DNA from: Paraflavitalea sp. CAU 1676
Lineage (GTDB): Bacteria > Bacteroidota > Bacteroidia > Chitinophagales > Chitinophagaceae
Assembly: GCF_029223285.1 (NCBI RefSeq)
Contig: NZ_JARHUJ010000011.1
Location: 305,688-369,687 of the forward strand
Reading direction: 5' to 3'
DNA: 64,000 nt
In this document: in pieces, positions 17,659-26,532 of the stretch
How the letters are laid out: every line of letters begins with the position of its first letter
Position numbering within the stretch: the first letter of the stretch is position 1
Position numbers and translations under genes: made by a program
Notes under the pieces: model-generated
The model's database searches: none
The model's input: the letters and a program-made list of their open reading frames with translations, nothing else
Told to the model about the DNA's origin: nothing

Positions 17659-17951
17659 TGGAATTTAAAGACCTCGATCCCATACTTCATTCCCAGCTCA
17701 GGCTGGCTGTCGTTTCACTCCTGATCAGTGTGAAGGAGGCCGAATTTACCTTCATCAAGGAAAAGACAAATGCCACGGCGGGTAACCTCAGCGTGCAGAT
17801 CAATAAGCTGAAGGAGGCCGGCTACATCGAAGTCGCCAAACAGTTCAAGGACAACTATCCCCAAACAACCTGCAAAATAACGCCGCTCGGCATCAAAGCG
17901 TTTGAAGAGTACGTCAACAACCTGCAATCCTATCTCGGCGTAAAAAAATAA
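17658..17951 (+). CDS. Winged-helix transcriptional regulator
   Basis: A 97-residue DNA-binding protein: ILHSQLRLAVVSLLISVKEAEFTFIKEKTNATAGNLSVQINKLKEAGYIEV is an ArsR/MarR-type winged helix with recognition helix TAGNLSVQINKLKEAGYI, and TTCKITPLGIKAFEEYVNNL is a short dimerisation helix. It closely resembles the regulator encoded at 49.3 kb. The first base of its ATG is the last base of the preceding stop codon. It probably controls its own operon together with the two membrane proteins; the signal is unknown. Confidence 0.9.
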   Translation: MEFKDLDPILHSQLRLAVVSLLISVKEAEFTFIKEKTNATAGNLSVQINKLKEAGYIEVAKQFKDNYPQTTCKITPLGIKAFEEYVNNLQSYLGVKK

Positions 17952-18033
17952 AAGCATTTCCATCAGGAGGCCCTTTACAGGCGTAGACCCGGCGAAACGC
18001 AGCTCGTTCAAATTCTCTTTGCCAGGCTAAAAT

Positions 18034-18080
18034 AACAAAAGGAGGAAGGCTCAGGTATTTGAGGTTTCCTCCTTTTTGTT
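18034..18080. terminator. Terminator after the regulator operon
   Basis: Arms AACAAAAGGAGGAA (18034-18047) and TTCCTCC followed by TTTTTGTT (18066-18080) with one bulged T. A and T runs flank both sides, so it can act for either direction. Confidence 0.85.
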
Positions 18081-18153
18081 CGGGCACCTGGTGAACCCAG
18101 GTTATATCTTAAGCAAATCCAGGGTTTCCTATTACCTCGCACCACCTTCTCAT

Positions 18154-18209
18154 AAAAAAAGTCCCCCCAAATCCTTAGCGTAATACGAGCAGGACAGGGG
18201 GGATGCTTT
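18154..18209 (-). terminator. Terminator of the Ig-like secreted protein gene
   Basis: Read on the minus strand, a CCCCCC..GTCC arm pairs with GGAT..GGGGGG and is followed by a run of seven T. It lies 25-80 bp beyond the stop of the minus-strand gene at 18235. Confidence 0.7.
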
Positions 18210-18234
18210 CTTACCTCTGTTGAAACCTAACCAA

Positions 18235-19677
18235 TTATTCTTTGATCAGCTTAACGATCATACGTTCTTTGCTGTTGATAGTCACTTCCAGTACATACAT
18301 ACCTGGCTTGAGGTTGCTGCTTCCATCCATCAGGTAGCTGTTGGAACCTGCACCTGCCTTGGCCGACTTGCGCATTACTTCAGCACCACTCGAGTTGAGC
18401 ACCTTCATCACGATATAAGAGTCTTCGTTCAATTGTACATTAACGGCAATGTCATTCTTCGCAGGGTTCGGGCTTACACTTACCATCTTCAGTGCTTGAG
18501 TATTGTATACACGAACGATGAGTAATTTGCTGTAGGTAGGACGGCCGTCGATATCAACCTGCTTGAGGCGGTAGTACACATCTTTCTTAGCTACCGTGTT
18601 GCGACCTACTTTATCGATGAAGCTATAATTCTTCCTGGCTGAAGAGTTCGCTCCGGTCTTGATCGAACCAACCGTTTCCCATTTAGCACCGTCGAAGCTT
18701 CTCTCGATCTCGAAACGGTCGCTGTTCACTTCGGCAACAGTAGCCCAGCTCAGTTCTACATTACCTTCATCCTTGTACAGGCCCTTGAAATCAACCAGGG
18801 TTACCGGCAGCGTGGAAGCTGCAAAAGTGAGGTTTACAGTAGCTTCGGGAGAACACTGGGGATTGAAACCGAAATCACAGATCCTGTATTTGAAAGAGGT
18901 CGTAGTACCGAGAAAACCAGGATTGGGCGTAAAAGAGAAGTTGCCATTGGTTTCCAGCACCACAGTACCATCGGCCGATTGTTCGGTGAGGTAAGCATCG
19001 AACGACTCGAATTCGGGATCGCTGTCATTCTGTGTTACATCACCCGAAGCAGTGCGGTTTCCAGCGCCGTTGAAGTTATCGTTAACTGCAACGGGCGCTG
19101 AATTACAACCTGCTGGATAATAAAGCGGAGCATTAACCATCACCTGGTCAATACCTACCCTTGTGTTACCACCTGTGCCCTGGTATTGCAGGTAAACCCT
19201 GTAAGGACCAGAACCAACCGGTGAAAAGTTTTGGCTGAAGCTATAAACCTGACCAGCTACTGTTGAGCTGTTGATGTTGATCTGCGCGAGGTAAGCACCA
19301 GCTACGATCTGGTCGGCCGTGGTCAGAAAAATCCTGATCCTACGGGTAGCGCCGGCCGGCAAAGCGTCGCTGATCTTGTATTTGAAAGAAACCGTAACAG
19401 AGCCCGGAATATCCAGCACCTGTGTGTAAATACCAGTAGTTTGAGAAATAGTGGCCGTGCTGCTGGTAGAAACCATTCCTCCATCACCTTCAATACCAGG
19501 TGTGTAGTTATCGTTTGTGTTAAAACCGTCGAAGATCCAGCATTTGCTTTGCAGATGGGCCTTTACCATCGAAGTTGATACGCCCGGACGAGAGTTGAAG
19601 TTTTCAGGAAGCTGAGCTTGCGCACTCAGTGATGCGAGTACCCATGCGGATACTAAAAGGGTAAAATTCCTTTTCAT
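18235..19677 (-). CDS. Secreted Ig-like protein with type IX sorting domain
   Basis: A 480-residue protein: signal peptide MKRNFTLLVSAWVLASLSAQ; an N-terminal beta-sandwich (about 25-195) with a possible carbohydrate- or ligand-binding fold; a bacterial Ig/cadherin-like domain at about 200-290 (APVAVNDNFNGAG ... TSFKYRICD); a fibronectin-like stretch with VDFKGLYKDEGNVELSWATV; and a T9SS type A sorting domain (VSVSPNPAKNDIAVNVQLNE ... ERMIVKLIKE). It is predicted to be secreted by the type IX system. Ligand unknown. It shares the LSWATVAEVNSDRFEIERSFDG stretch style with the other two sorting-domain proteins in the window. Confidence 0.88.
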   Translation of the reverse strand: MKRNFTLLVSAWVLASLSAQAQLPENFNSRPGVSTSMVKAHLQSKCWIFDGFNTNDNYTPGIEGDGGMVSTSSTATISQTTGIYTQVLDIPGSVTVSFKYKISDALPAGATRRIRIFLTTADQIVAGAYLAQININSSTVAGQVYSFSQNFSPVGSGPYRVYLQYQGTGGNTRVGIDQVMVNAPLYYPAGCNSAPVAVNDNFNGAGNRTASGDVTQNDSDPEFESFDAYLTEQSADGTVVLETNGNFSFTPNPGFLGTTTSFKYRICDFGFNPQCSPEATVNLTFAASTLPVTLVDFKGLYKDEGNVELSWATVAEVNSDRFEIERSFDGAKWETVGSIKTGANSSARKNYSFIDKVGRNTVAKKDVYYRLKQVDIDGRPTYSKLLIVRVYNTQALKMVSVSPNPAKNDIAVNVQLNEDSYIVMKVLNSSGAEVMRKSAKAGAGSNSYLMDGSSNLKPGMYVLEVTINSKERMIVKLIKE

Positions 19678-20097
19678 TGATGTAAGTTTCAGAGTTTGTA
19701 ATGGAGATACACTGATGAAGCGCGTTCATCGGGGCATTCAAAGGAAGGAGAATACTTTGCTTAAAGGATTGTACGAGTGAGGGAATCACTTCCACTCCGA
19801 GCTTACATAGCTATTGGAAAGAATAGTATTATAGTTAACCTGCTGACAGGCTACTGGTTACATTGAACTTTGTTGGTGGAAATTGGTGCAAGATTGGAAA
19901 TCATGTGGTCTTGCAGGTAACGGAATTATCAGAGGATGCGAGGAGATGAGGCAAAAGTATAACGACCTTACGGATTATGCAAGAAATCGGATACTTTTTT
20001 TTAAACGGGCATGCATGTCCTATAGTGATCCCCAACAGGTAGCTTTTTTTGCTCATTGCTAACAAATTGGGTTGTAATTTGTAAGACATATCATTAT
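19678..20097. other. Intergenic region between divergent genes
   Basis: About 420 bp without a gene. It carries the upstream regions of the Ig-like protein gene (left) and of the ABC exporter operon (right). A TAATTTG about 15 bp before the ABC start is one base short of TAnnTTTG. A GATGAA-N5-TTCATC dyad lies about 40 bp upstream of the minus-strand start. Confidence 0.4.
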
Positions 20098-21033
20098 ATG
20101 TCGGCCATCATCAGCGTTAATCACCTCAGCAAGCATTACAAGGATCTTACAGCGGTCAATGATATTTCATTTACTGTCCACCAGGGTGATGTATACGGCT
20201 TCCTGGGCCAGAATGGCGCCGGGAAATCCACCACCATCAGGATGCTGCTTTCTCTCATAGAACCATCTCAAGGAAGCATAGAACTCTTTGGTATGGACCT
20301 CAAAAAGCATCGAAGAGATATACTACGGCAGGTAGGGGCAGTTATTGAGCGCCCTGACCTCTACAAGTATCTCACAGCTTATGAGAACCTCTCTCTGTTT
20401 GCACGTATGAGCGGCATCAAATCCGGCAAACAGCAATTGATGGATCAGTTGGAGCTGGTAGGTCTTGCAGACAGAGCACACAGCAAGGTCAAGACATTTT
20501 CACAAGGTATGAAGCAGCGGCTGGGTATTGGCGTGGCACTTGTGCATGATCCCCAGCTCATCATACTCGATGAGCCCACCAATGGACTCGATCCTCAGGG
20601 TATTGCCGATATCAGGCAGCTGATCCTTAACCTTAGTCATCAATTCGGGAAGACAGTACTGGTATCGTCTCACCTGCTGTATGAAATAGAAATGACCGCC
20701 AACAGAATGATCATTATTGATAAAGGAAAGAAAGTAGCCGAAGGAAATGTGAAAGAGCTATTCGACACATCGAACATGCTCATCCGGGTAGGTATCGGCA
20801 ATCTTCCCACCGTACTGCCCCGCCTGCAAGCGAGCCGCTGGCAGGCGCAATTGCAAACGCACGAAGAAGATCATGTGATTTTCCGGATGGACGAACAACA
20901 GGTGCCGGCCCTTACCGCCGACCTCGTAGGGATGGGGGCCGCTATCACAGCTGTACAACCGCAGCATTCACTGGAAGCCTATTTTCTGGCCTTAACAACT
21001 GCCAATAGACATGTGGACCCTTTTACAAATTGA
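20098..21033 (+). CDS. ABC transporter ATP-binding protein (CcmA/NatA type)
   Basis: I take ATG 20098 (MSAIISVNHLSKHYKDLTAV). A 311-residue ATPase with Walker A GQNGAGKST near residue 40, the Q-loop region, signature SQGMKQRLGIG, Walker B LIILDEPTNGLDPQG and the switch histidine in VLVSSHLLYE. About 90 residues beyond the ATPase domain are typical for exporters that work with ABC-2 permeases. The permease gene overlaps its end by 23 bp. Substrate is unknown; drug, lipid or antibiotic-peptide export are all possible. Confidence 0.94.
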   Translation: MSAIISVNHLSKHYKDLTAVNDISFTVHQGDVYGFLGQNGAGKSTTIRMLLSLIEPSQGSIELFGMDLKKHRRDILRQVGAVIERPDLYKYLTAYENLSLFARMSGIKSGKQQLMDQLELVGLADRAHSKVKTFSQGMKQRLGIGVALVHDPQLIILDEPTNGLDPQGIADIRQLILNLSHQFGKTVLVSSHLLYEIEMTANRMIIIDKGKKVAEGNVKELFDTSNMLIRVGIGNLPTVLPRLQASRWQAQLQTHEEDHVIFRMDEQQVPALTADLVGMGAAITAVQPQHSLEAYFLALTTANRHVDPFTN

Positions 21034-21850
21034 ACTGTTCAAGATATTCAAGCGCCCGCGCACCTATATATCCTTTGCAGCCATCGCTGCTATCGTACTA
21101 TTGATACAGTTGGCGCTGTACGTCGATGCCGACACCTATCTCGACCTGTTGCTGCAGTCCATCCGGTCTGATTTCGCCATCGATGGCAAGATCGCCAATG
21201 GATATTTCGTGTGTTATTTCATATTGCAAACCCTGCTGATACATGTGCCCCTGCTAATCGCCCTGATCGGTGGAGACATGATTGCCGGTGAAGCCAATAT
21301 GGGCACGCTTCGCCTGCTGGCCAGCAAGCCGATCAGTCGAAGCACCCTGCTGCTCTCGAAGTTTATTGCCAGCGCGATCTATACACTCTCGCTATTATTG
21401 TGGATGGCCTTTCTATCGCTATTGCTGTCTATGCTGATCTTTGGTGTGGGCGATCTGATGGTATTTAAGAGCGAAGAGATCATACAGCTGAAGCAAGCCG
21501 ACGTCATGTGGCGCTATTTCTCAGCTTTTGGATTTGCGGCCGTTGCCATGATCACCGTATCGGCCCTCTCCTTCTTTCTATCTTTATTTGCCGAAAACTC
21601 CATTGGCCCCATCGTGGCTACGATGAGCATCGTGATCGTTTTCACGATTCTCAGTACCATGGACCTCCCCTTGTTCAACCTGATGAAACCTTTCCTGTTT
21701 ACCTCTCACATGCTCGGATGGAAAGGCTTTTTTGACAACCCGGTGAATTATACCAGTGTTTTTAAATCGGCGGGCATCCTGTTGCTGCATATTGTCGGCT
21801 TTGTAGGCACAGCCATCCTGATCTTCCGGAGAAAGGACATACTTTCCTAA
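21011..21850 (+). CDS. ABC-2 type transporter permease
   Basis: A 279-residue membrane protein opening MWTLLQIELFKIFKRPRTYI, the usual start of ABC-2 permeases, with six helices and the motif GDMIAGEANMGTLRLLASKPISRSTLLLSKF after the second helix, which is a family hallmark. It overlaps the ATPase gene by 23 bp and forms a half-transporter pair with it. The operon ends at a GC-rich hairpin near 21896, where a convergent gene meets it. Confidence 0.93.
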   Translation: MWTLLQIELFKIFKRPRTYISFAAIAAIVLLIQLALYVDADTYLDLLLQSIRSDFAIDGKIANGYFVCYFILQTLLIHVPLLIALIGGDMIAGEANMGTLRLLASKPISRSTLLLSKFIASAIYTLSLLLWMAFLSLLLSMLIFGVGDLMVFKSEEIIQLKQADVMWRYFSAFGFAAVAMITVSALSFFLSLFAENSIGPIVATMSIVIVFTILSTMDLPLFNLMKPFLFTSHMLGWKGFFDNPVNYTSVFKSAGILLLHIVGFVGTAILIFRRKDILS

Positions 21851-21895
21851 AACACAGCGGCCAATCGACCCCAATACGGTAACCACCAATAGAAA

Positions 21896-21915
21896 CGGCG
21901 GCCATTCGGCCGCCG
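21896..21915. terminator. GC-rich hairpin between convergent genes
   Basis: Perfect 8-bp arms CGGCGGCC / GGCCGCCG with loop ATTC, 45 bp after the ABC permease stop and 35 bp before the desaturase stop. There is no strong T run, so termination is likely but not certain. Confidence 0.5.
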
Positions 21916-21949
21916 GTATGACGTTGATAGTTCTATGCTGTTTATACTA

Positions 21950-22960
21950 CTACGCAGCGGCCAGTTTAGCCTTCTTTACATTCACCGCCAGCTCCTTCAG
22001 AGAAACCATACGGCCCAGCTCCTGATCCCAGACCTTCAGTTTCAGACAGGCTATGATATCCCGTGGATGCAGGGAAGTGGTCCTGGCAGCCTGCAGTTCG
22101 GGAAAGTGCTTCATTACTTCCGGCAAGCGATAGAAAGGGATCTTTGCATTGAGGTGGTGTATATGATGATAACCGATATTGGCAGTAAACCAATGCATAA
22201 TGGGATTCATGGTCATGTAACTGGACGATTCCAGCGCTGCCTTGTCATAGGCCCAATCCTGGTTACTGCAGAAGGTAACACCGGGAAAATTATGCTGCGC
22301 ATAAAACAGGTACGATCCCAAAGCAAAAGCGATCACAAAGGGCACAAAGAACATTAAGAGCCACGCTTCCCATCCTAAAAACATGAATATACATACAGCT
22401 GCCCCGATGTGCAGGATCAGTGCGATCAGCGCATCGAAGTGCTTACGGGGGCTGCTCAGGAAAGAGCTTACGCACATGCCCAGCAGGAACATGGTAAAGT
22501 AACCCAAGCCAATCGTAAGGGGGTGGCGGATAGCCAGGTAGCCGACCCTTTCACCTGCACCCATGGTCAGGTACTTCTGCCGCGTAGCGATCGGGAATGA
22601 ACCAATGCTGGCGCTGAAAAGCTTGGAGTTATGTTTATGGTGATGGTCGTGCGAACGCTTCCAGATACTGGTGGGCGCCAGCATGTAAATGCCAAACACA
22701 CTCATGATCATATCGGCCAGTACCGACTTGTGCAGGATCGTATGGTGCTGATGATCGTGGTAGATCACAAACATACGCACCAGCAATAAGCCGGAGACGA
22801 TGCTACTCAATATCCTCAGTCCGAGCCATGGCGCCCATACGGTGGCACTCAAAGCAAGGATACAAAGGCCCAGGGTTGTGATGGTGTACAACCAACTCTT
22901 ACTTCTGATCTCTTTCGCAAATGGTTTCGTTGCAAGGATCAGCTCTTTTCCACACAGCAT
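21950..22960 (-). CDS. Membrane fatty acid desaturase-family protein
   Basis: A 336-residue protein with three histidine boxes of membrane di-iron desaturases: YHDHQHHTILH, HDHHHKHN and YHHIHHLN, between hydrophobic stretches (LYTITTLGLCILALSATVW, LGLRILSSIVSGLLLVRMF and others). These enzymes use O2 and an electron donor to introduce double bonds or hydroxyls in lipid acyl chains. The substrate cannot be read from sequence; a carotenoid or sphingolipid-type reaction is also possible. It starts 13 bp after the acyltransferase-like gene on the same strand, so a lipid-modification operon is likely. Confidence 0.87.
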   Translation of the reverse strand: MLCGKELILATKPFAKEIRSKSWLYTITTLGLCILALSATVWAPWLGLRILSSIVSGLLLVRMFVIYHDHQHHTILHKSVLADMIMSVFGIYMLAPTSIWKRSHDHHHKHNSKLFSASIGSFPIATRQKYLTMGAGERVGYLAIRHPLTIGLGYFTMFLLGMCVSSFLSSPRKHFDALIALILHIGAAVCIFMFLGWEAWLLMFFVPFVIAFALGSYLFYAQHNFPGVTFCSNQDWAYDKAALESSSYMTMNPIMHWFTANIGYHHIHHLNAKIPFYRLPEVMKHFPELQAARTTSLHPRDIIACLKLKVWDQELGRMVSLKELAVNVKKAKLAAA

Positions 22961-22973
22961 ATTGATCGTTTAT

Positions 22974-23942
22974 TTACTTTGATAACTGTTTCTCTGGTCT
23001 TTGATGCTTCCACCGGCGATGTGTCCATAGCCAGGTGTCTGGATTCTCTTTAATATCTGTTTCCAGCCTTTTGGTATGTGCTTCTGTTATTTCTCCTTCC
23101 TGGGTGGTATTATAAGGCGGCAACTTCAATATGTCTGCGCTTAACGTATAGTATCCCCGTTTTATTTTTTTGATCGACACATATACGATGGGATAATTCA
23201 TTTTCTGAGAGATCTTCTCCGTACCGGGAAATACCGGCGTATCCTGGTTCAGAAAATCCATCCAGTAAGCCTTATCCGGCGCCGGGGTTTGATCGGCAAT
23301 AAAAGCAGTGGCCGACAAATGCGACCTGTTCAGTACCATTTCCCGGAAGGTATCCCTCATTGCGATCAGCTTAGTACCAAACCGCGTGCGCATTTTTATG
23401 ATCAGGTTGTTAAAGTACTGGTTCGACAACGGGTGATAAATCACATACAACTGGTGCTTACACAGCAGGCTAAAGGTATTGCCCGCCCACTCCCAATTGC
23501 CATAATGGCCCATGACAATGATGATGCTCTTGTTTTCTGCCGCAAATCCATCAAATAATTGCTGCGCCGCCGGGTCCATGCCGCAATGCTTCAGCATCGC
23601 TTTGGGACTAATGGTGAGCGTTTTAAAGGTTTCGATAAAAAGATCACAGAAGTACTTGTAGAAGCGCTTTTGAATGGCCTTGATCTCGGCGTCTGATTTA
23701 TCGGGGAAAGAATTCCGCAGGTTGGCGAAAACTACCTTTTTGCGGTAACCGATCAGGTGATACAGCACAAAATAGAATCCGTCCGATACCAGGTATAATA
23801 CAGGGAAAGGGAGCAGTGAAAGTAAGTAAATAAAGGGTAGGGCTATATAATAGCTCAACTTAGCCAAAGTCGTCCGTTGTTTAGTTTTAAAGGTGGCGCT
23901 AAAGATAAAAGAATAAACCTCACAAAACTTGCAATTACCCAT
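22974..23942 (-). CDS. LpxL/HtrB-family lipid A (Kdo2) acyltransferase-like protein
   Basis: A 322-residue protein. After a membrane anchor (YYIALPFIYLLSLLPFPVLYLVSDGFYFVLYHLIGYRKKVV, given in parts: an N-terminal hydrophobic stretch of about 40 residues) comes the LpxL pattern FANLRNSFPDKS, the catalytic-type GHYGNWEW near residue 125, and PLSNQYFNNLIIKMRTRFG and DQTPAP further on. Members move acyl chains onto lipid A or related lipids at the inner membrane. The first 25 residues, MGNCKFCEVYSFIFS..., look atypical, and a downstream TTG (LAKLSYYIA) is a possible real start. First gene of the pair with the desaturase. Confidence 0.87.
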   Translation of the reverse strand: MGNCKFCEVYSFIFSATFKTKQRTTLAKLSYYIALPFIYLLSLLPFPVLYLVSDGFYFVLYHLIGYRKKVVFANLRNSFPDKSDAEIKAIQKRFYKYFCDLFIETFKTLTISPKAMLKHCGMDPAAQQLFDGFAAENKSIIIVMGHYGNWEWAGNTFSLLCKHQLYVIYHPLSNQYFNNLIIKMRTRFGTKLIAMRDTFREMVLNRSHLSATAFIADQTPAPDKAYWMDFLNQDTPVFPGTEKISQKMNYPIVYVSIKKIKRGYYTLSADILKLPPYNTTQEGEITEAHTKRLETDIKENPDTWLWTHRRWKHQRPEKQLSK

Positions 23943-24017
23943 TAAAATACTGTCAGTTTAACATTATATAGGAATAAAACGCCATGGGCGACCACCGAAC
24001 CGCCATAAGACAAAAAA

Positions 24018-24042
24018 GAGGGCTGCCCGGTGGGCAGCCCTC
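24018..24042 (-). terminator. Terminator of the Gfo/Idh/MocA oxidoreductase gene
   Basis: Perfect 11-bp arms GAGGGCTGCCC / GGGCAGCCCTC with a GGT loop. Read leftwards it is followed by a run of six T, 25 bp after the stop codon. Confidence 0.92.
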
Positions 24043-24066
24043 TCACTTATTTTTTAGTCGATACTG

Positions 24067-25401
24067 TTAAAAACCGTATTTGGTTACTCCGGGAATCGCT
24101 ACAGGGTACCAGCCATCTGCATCGGGTAATACCGGCGGCGCGGCCGCGAAGTCGTATTGCTTGGGTTGCAGGTTGAGGTTGGAATTGATCGCTTTATCCC
24201 AGTCAACGACCTGTCCGGTATACGTCGCCATACGGCCGAGGATAGAGGTCATTGAGCTTTTGGCGCCGTTCTCAGCGTCGGCAAATTTGTATTGCCCCTG
24301 CGCAATGGCTTCAAACAGTTCGTCGTGCTCTGTTTGGTAAGGATTGTTCTCCTTCGTTCTGTCATACTGGAACAACACCTTGCCTTTGTGGGATATGATA
24401 TTGGCATCACCGGTTCTGATGATACCCTTCGTGCCGACGAGCAATTCATCAACCTTGCTCATGGTGCCGGGAATGTGACGGCACTGGCTGTTGAGGATAG
24501 AGCCATCGGCATACTGGAATTCAACGTAGTGGTGGTCGAATATCTCACCATTGTCTTTTCCTTTACGCACCTGACGGCCGCCCATACCCTGTGCTTTTAC
24601 AGGATAGCCACCTTTGAACCAGTTGATGACATCGATGTTGTGAATGTGCTGCTCGGCAATATGGTCACCGCAAAGCCATACGAAATAGTACCAGTTACGC
24701 ATCTGGTATTCCATTTCGGTTTGGCCAGGTTGACGTTTGTTTACCCATACTCCATCATTGTTCCACCAGGCCTGTGCCGAGGTGATATCACCTATGAGTT
24801 TTTTCTTTTTGAACAGTTCGCGGTAGCTGTTTTGGTAGTGGCGCTGAAGGCCCACTACAACGTTCAGCTTTTTGGCTTTCGCCTGCTCGGCTGCTGCCAG
24901 CACTTTTTGCACGCCTGCAGGGTCGGTGGCAACCGGCTTCTCCATGAACACGTGCTTATTTTGCTTAATGGCTTCTTCAAAATGAATGGGCCTGAAACCC
25001 GGAGGGGTGGCTAGGATCACCACGTCGGCCAGTGGAATAGCTTTCAGGTAGCCATCAAAACCCACAAACCTTCTTTCAGCGGGAACGTCTACACGATCCT
25101 TCACCGTTTTATCGCCCGATTTTGAATCGGCAGTCAAAGACTTGTAACATTTTTCAAGACGGTCGCCGAATGCATCGGCCATCGCTACCAGCTTTACATT
25201 TTGCTTGGTGAGCAGGGCCTGCATAGCAGCGCCTGTGCCGCGGCCACCGCAACCCACCAGGGCTACTTTGATGACATCGTCAGCGCCGGAGAAATAATTG
25301 GCTTTGGAAAATAGGGGTGCTGCGATCAGGCCACCGGCAATCAGTGAAGTTTGTTTCACAAAATCACGGCGGGAAGATTGGTTGGGTGCATCTTTGTGCA
25401 T
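24067..25401 (-). CDS. Tat-exported Gfo/Idh/MocA-family oxidoreductase
   Basis: I start at ATG 25401 (MHKDAPNQSSRRDFVKQTSL), which puts the twin-arginine signal SRRDFVK before a hydrophobic stretch (LIAGGLIAAPLF). A 444-residue protein with an N-terminal NAD(P) Rossmann fold (IKVALVGCGGRGTGAA), the EKPV motif in HVFMEKPVATDP and a C-terminal Gfo/Idh/MocA domain. Such enzymes oxidise or reduce sugars or inositols; in Bacteroidota several Tat-exported versions act on glycan breakdown products in the periplasm. The exact substrate is not readable. It follows an SUMF1-like gene by 25 bp on the same strand. Confidence 0.92.
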   Translation of the reverse strand: MHKDAPNQSSRRDFVKQTSLIAGGLIAAPLFSKANYFSGADDVIKVALVGCGGRGTGAAMQALLTKQNVKLVAMADAFGDRLEKCYKSLTADSKSGDKTVKDRVDVPAERRFVGFDGYLKAIPLADVVILATPPGFRPIHFEEAIKQNKHVFMEKPVATDPAGVQKVLAAAEQAKAKKLNVVVGLQRHYQNSYRELFKKKKLIGDITSAQAWWNNDGVWVNKRQPGQTEMEYQMRNWYYFVWLCGDHIAEQHIHNIDVINWFKGGYPVKAQGMGGRQVRKGKDNGEIFDHHYVEFQYADGSILNSQCRHIPGTMSKVDELLVGTKGIIRTGDANIISHKGKVLFQYDRTKENNPYQTEHDELFEAIAQGQYKFADAENGAKSSMTSILGRMATYTGQVVDWDKAINSNLNLQPKQYDFAAAPPVLPDADGWYPVAIPGVTKYGF

Positions 25402-25426
25402 GGTTGTAAGTTTATAATGGAGCAAT

Positions 25427-26383
25427 CTAATTACCAAGGTATTTTTTATAAAAAGCTTCTGCTTCTTCGGCGCTGGGCGCTTTCAGCGGCCTTACGAGGC
25501 GGAAGCCCACCTGCATGCCATCTGTAAGCCACCATTTGCTTTTGGGGATCTGCGGGTCCCGCTTATTCCAGGTAGGGTCCGATTTACCGCGGGCTGCCAC
25601 ACGCAGCATCTCCGGTTTATCGAGGTATCCACCGCCGCGAACGGATTTAGGATACAGGTCTTCTCCATTCACGGATGGATCAACGGTGCCATCCGCCAGG
25701 TTGGCCAGGAATTTTTCATCATACTGGTCGACTGTCCACTCGGCCACATTACCCAACATATCATACAATCCCCAGGCGTTCGGTTTCTTTTGACCCACCT
25801 TCTGGTATTTATTTTTACTGTTGCCGGCAAACCATCCATAATCCTTCAGCAGCTTTGCGTCATTACCGAAATAGTAAGCCGTGTTACTGCCGGCCCTGGA
25901 GGCATATTCCCATTCGGCTTCTGTAGGCAACCTGTAAAAGACGCCGGTTTTCTTGTATAACCAGCGGCAATACATGAGCGCAGTACGCTGGGACATACTA
26001 TTTACAGGAAAACCTCCCTGCTTACCCATACCCCAGCTGAGGTCGATGTATTGCGGGGTGGGCCTGGTAACACCATCCACCTCCGAATTCCTGCTCGCGC
26101 TTTCGTCGTTGAAGAAAAGCAGGAACTCATCATATGTCACTTCATAGCGCCCAAACCAGCATGCAGAAATTTTAACATTCTTTTGCGGTCCTTCATCCGG
26201 CTTCCTCAATAGTTCCTTGGCAGGACTTCCCATCAGGAACTGACCTTCAGGTACTGGAAGCATTTTAAATGACACGCTTGAACCAGGTATGGTAGTTTCG
26301 TAGGGTTCAAAGTTGTTTGTTTGTTGTGCCGTTGCTACACTCATTGCAGTAGCGCCGAATACAAATAGGGCCAGTCTTTTCAC
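25427..26383 (-). CDS. Exported SUMF1/FGE-domain protein lacking the catalytic cysteines
   Basis: The likely start is GTG 26383, giving MKRLALFVFGATAMSVATAQ as signal peptide; an ATG further upstream gives an untypical N-terminus. A 318-residue protein with the formylglycine-generating-enzyme (SUMF1) fold: LPVPEGQFLMGSP, YEVTYDEF, RLPTEAEWEYASRAG, NAWGLYDMLGNVAEWTVD and the end GMQVGFRLVRPL. The catalytic cysteine pair usually near the RVxRGGSW..C stretch is missing: the region reads SVRGGGYLDKPEMLRVAARG with no cysteine. It is thus probably a binding or structural SUMF1-like protein (compare GldJ/GldK) rather than an active sulfatase activator. The oxidoreductase gene is directly downstream. 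Confidence 0.85.
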   Translation of the reverse strand: MKRLALFVFGATAMSVATAQQTNNFEPYETTIPGSSVSFKMLPVPEGQFLMGSPAKELLRKPDEGPQKNVKISACWFGRYEVTYDEFLLFFNDESASRNSEVDGVTRPTPQYIDLSWGMGKQGGFPVNSMSQRTALMYCRWLYKKTGVFYRLPTEAEWEYASRAGSNTAYYFGNDAKLLKDYGWFAGNSKNKYQKVGQKKPNAWGLYDMLGNVAEWTVDQYDEKFLANLADGTVDPSVNGEDLYPKSVRGGGYLDKPEMLRVAARGKSDPTWNKRDPQIPKSKWWLTDGMQVGFRLVRPLKAPSAEEAEAFYKKYLGN

Positions 26384-26532
26384 TCTAATAGTTTTAAGTG
26401 CTCGAAAGATAAGGAAATAAATTATACGCCCCTCCTGCACACTACACTTGTCAGGTAGAGAAATCGATTGCATTAAAAATTTATTTCCCAGCTACACGCA
26501 TTTGATCCTATATTTATCTAAACACTCAGAAC

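Noticed and set aside
22974..23942. Frameshift or fusion at the 5' end of the acyltransferase gene
   Set aside because: The first 25 residues are atypical, but a downstream TTG start explains this more simply.
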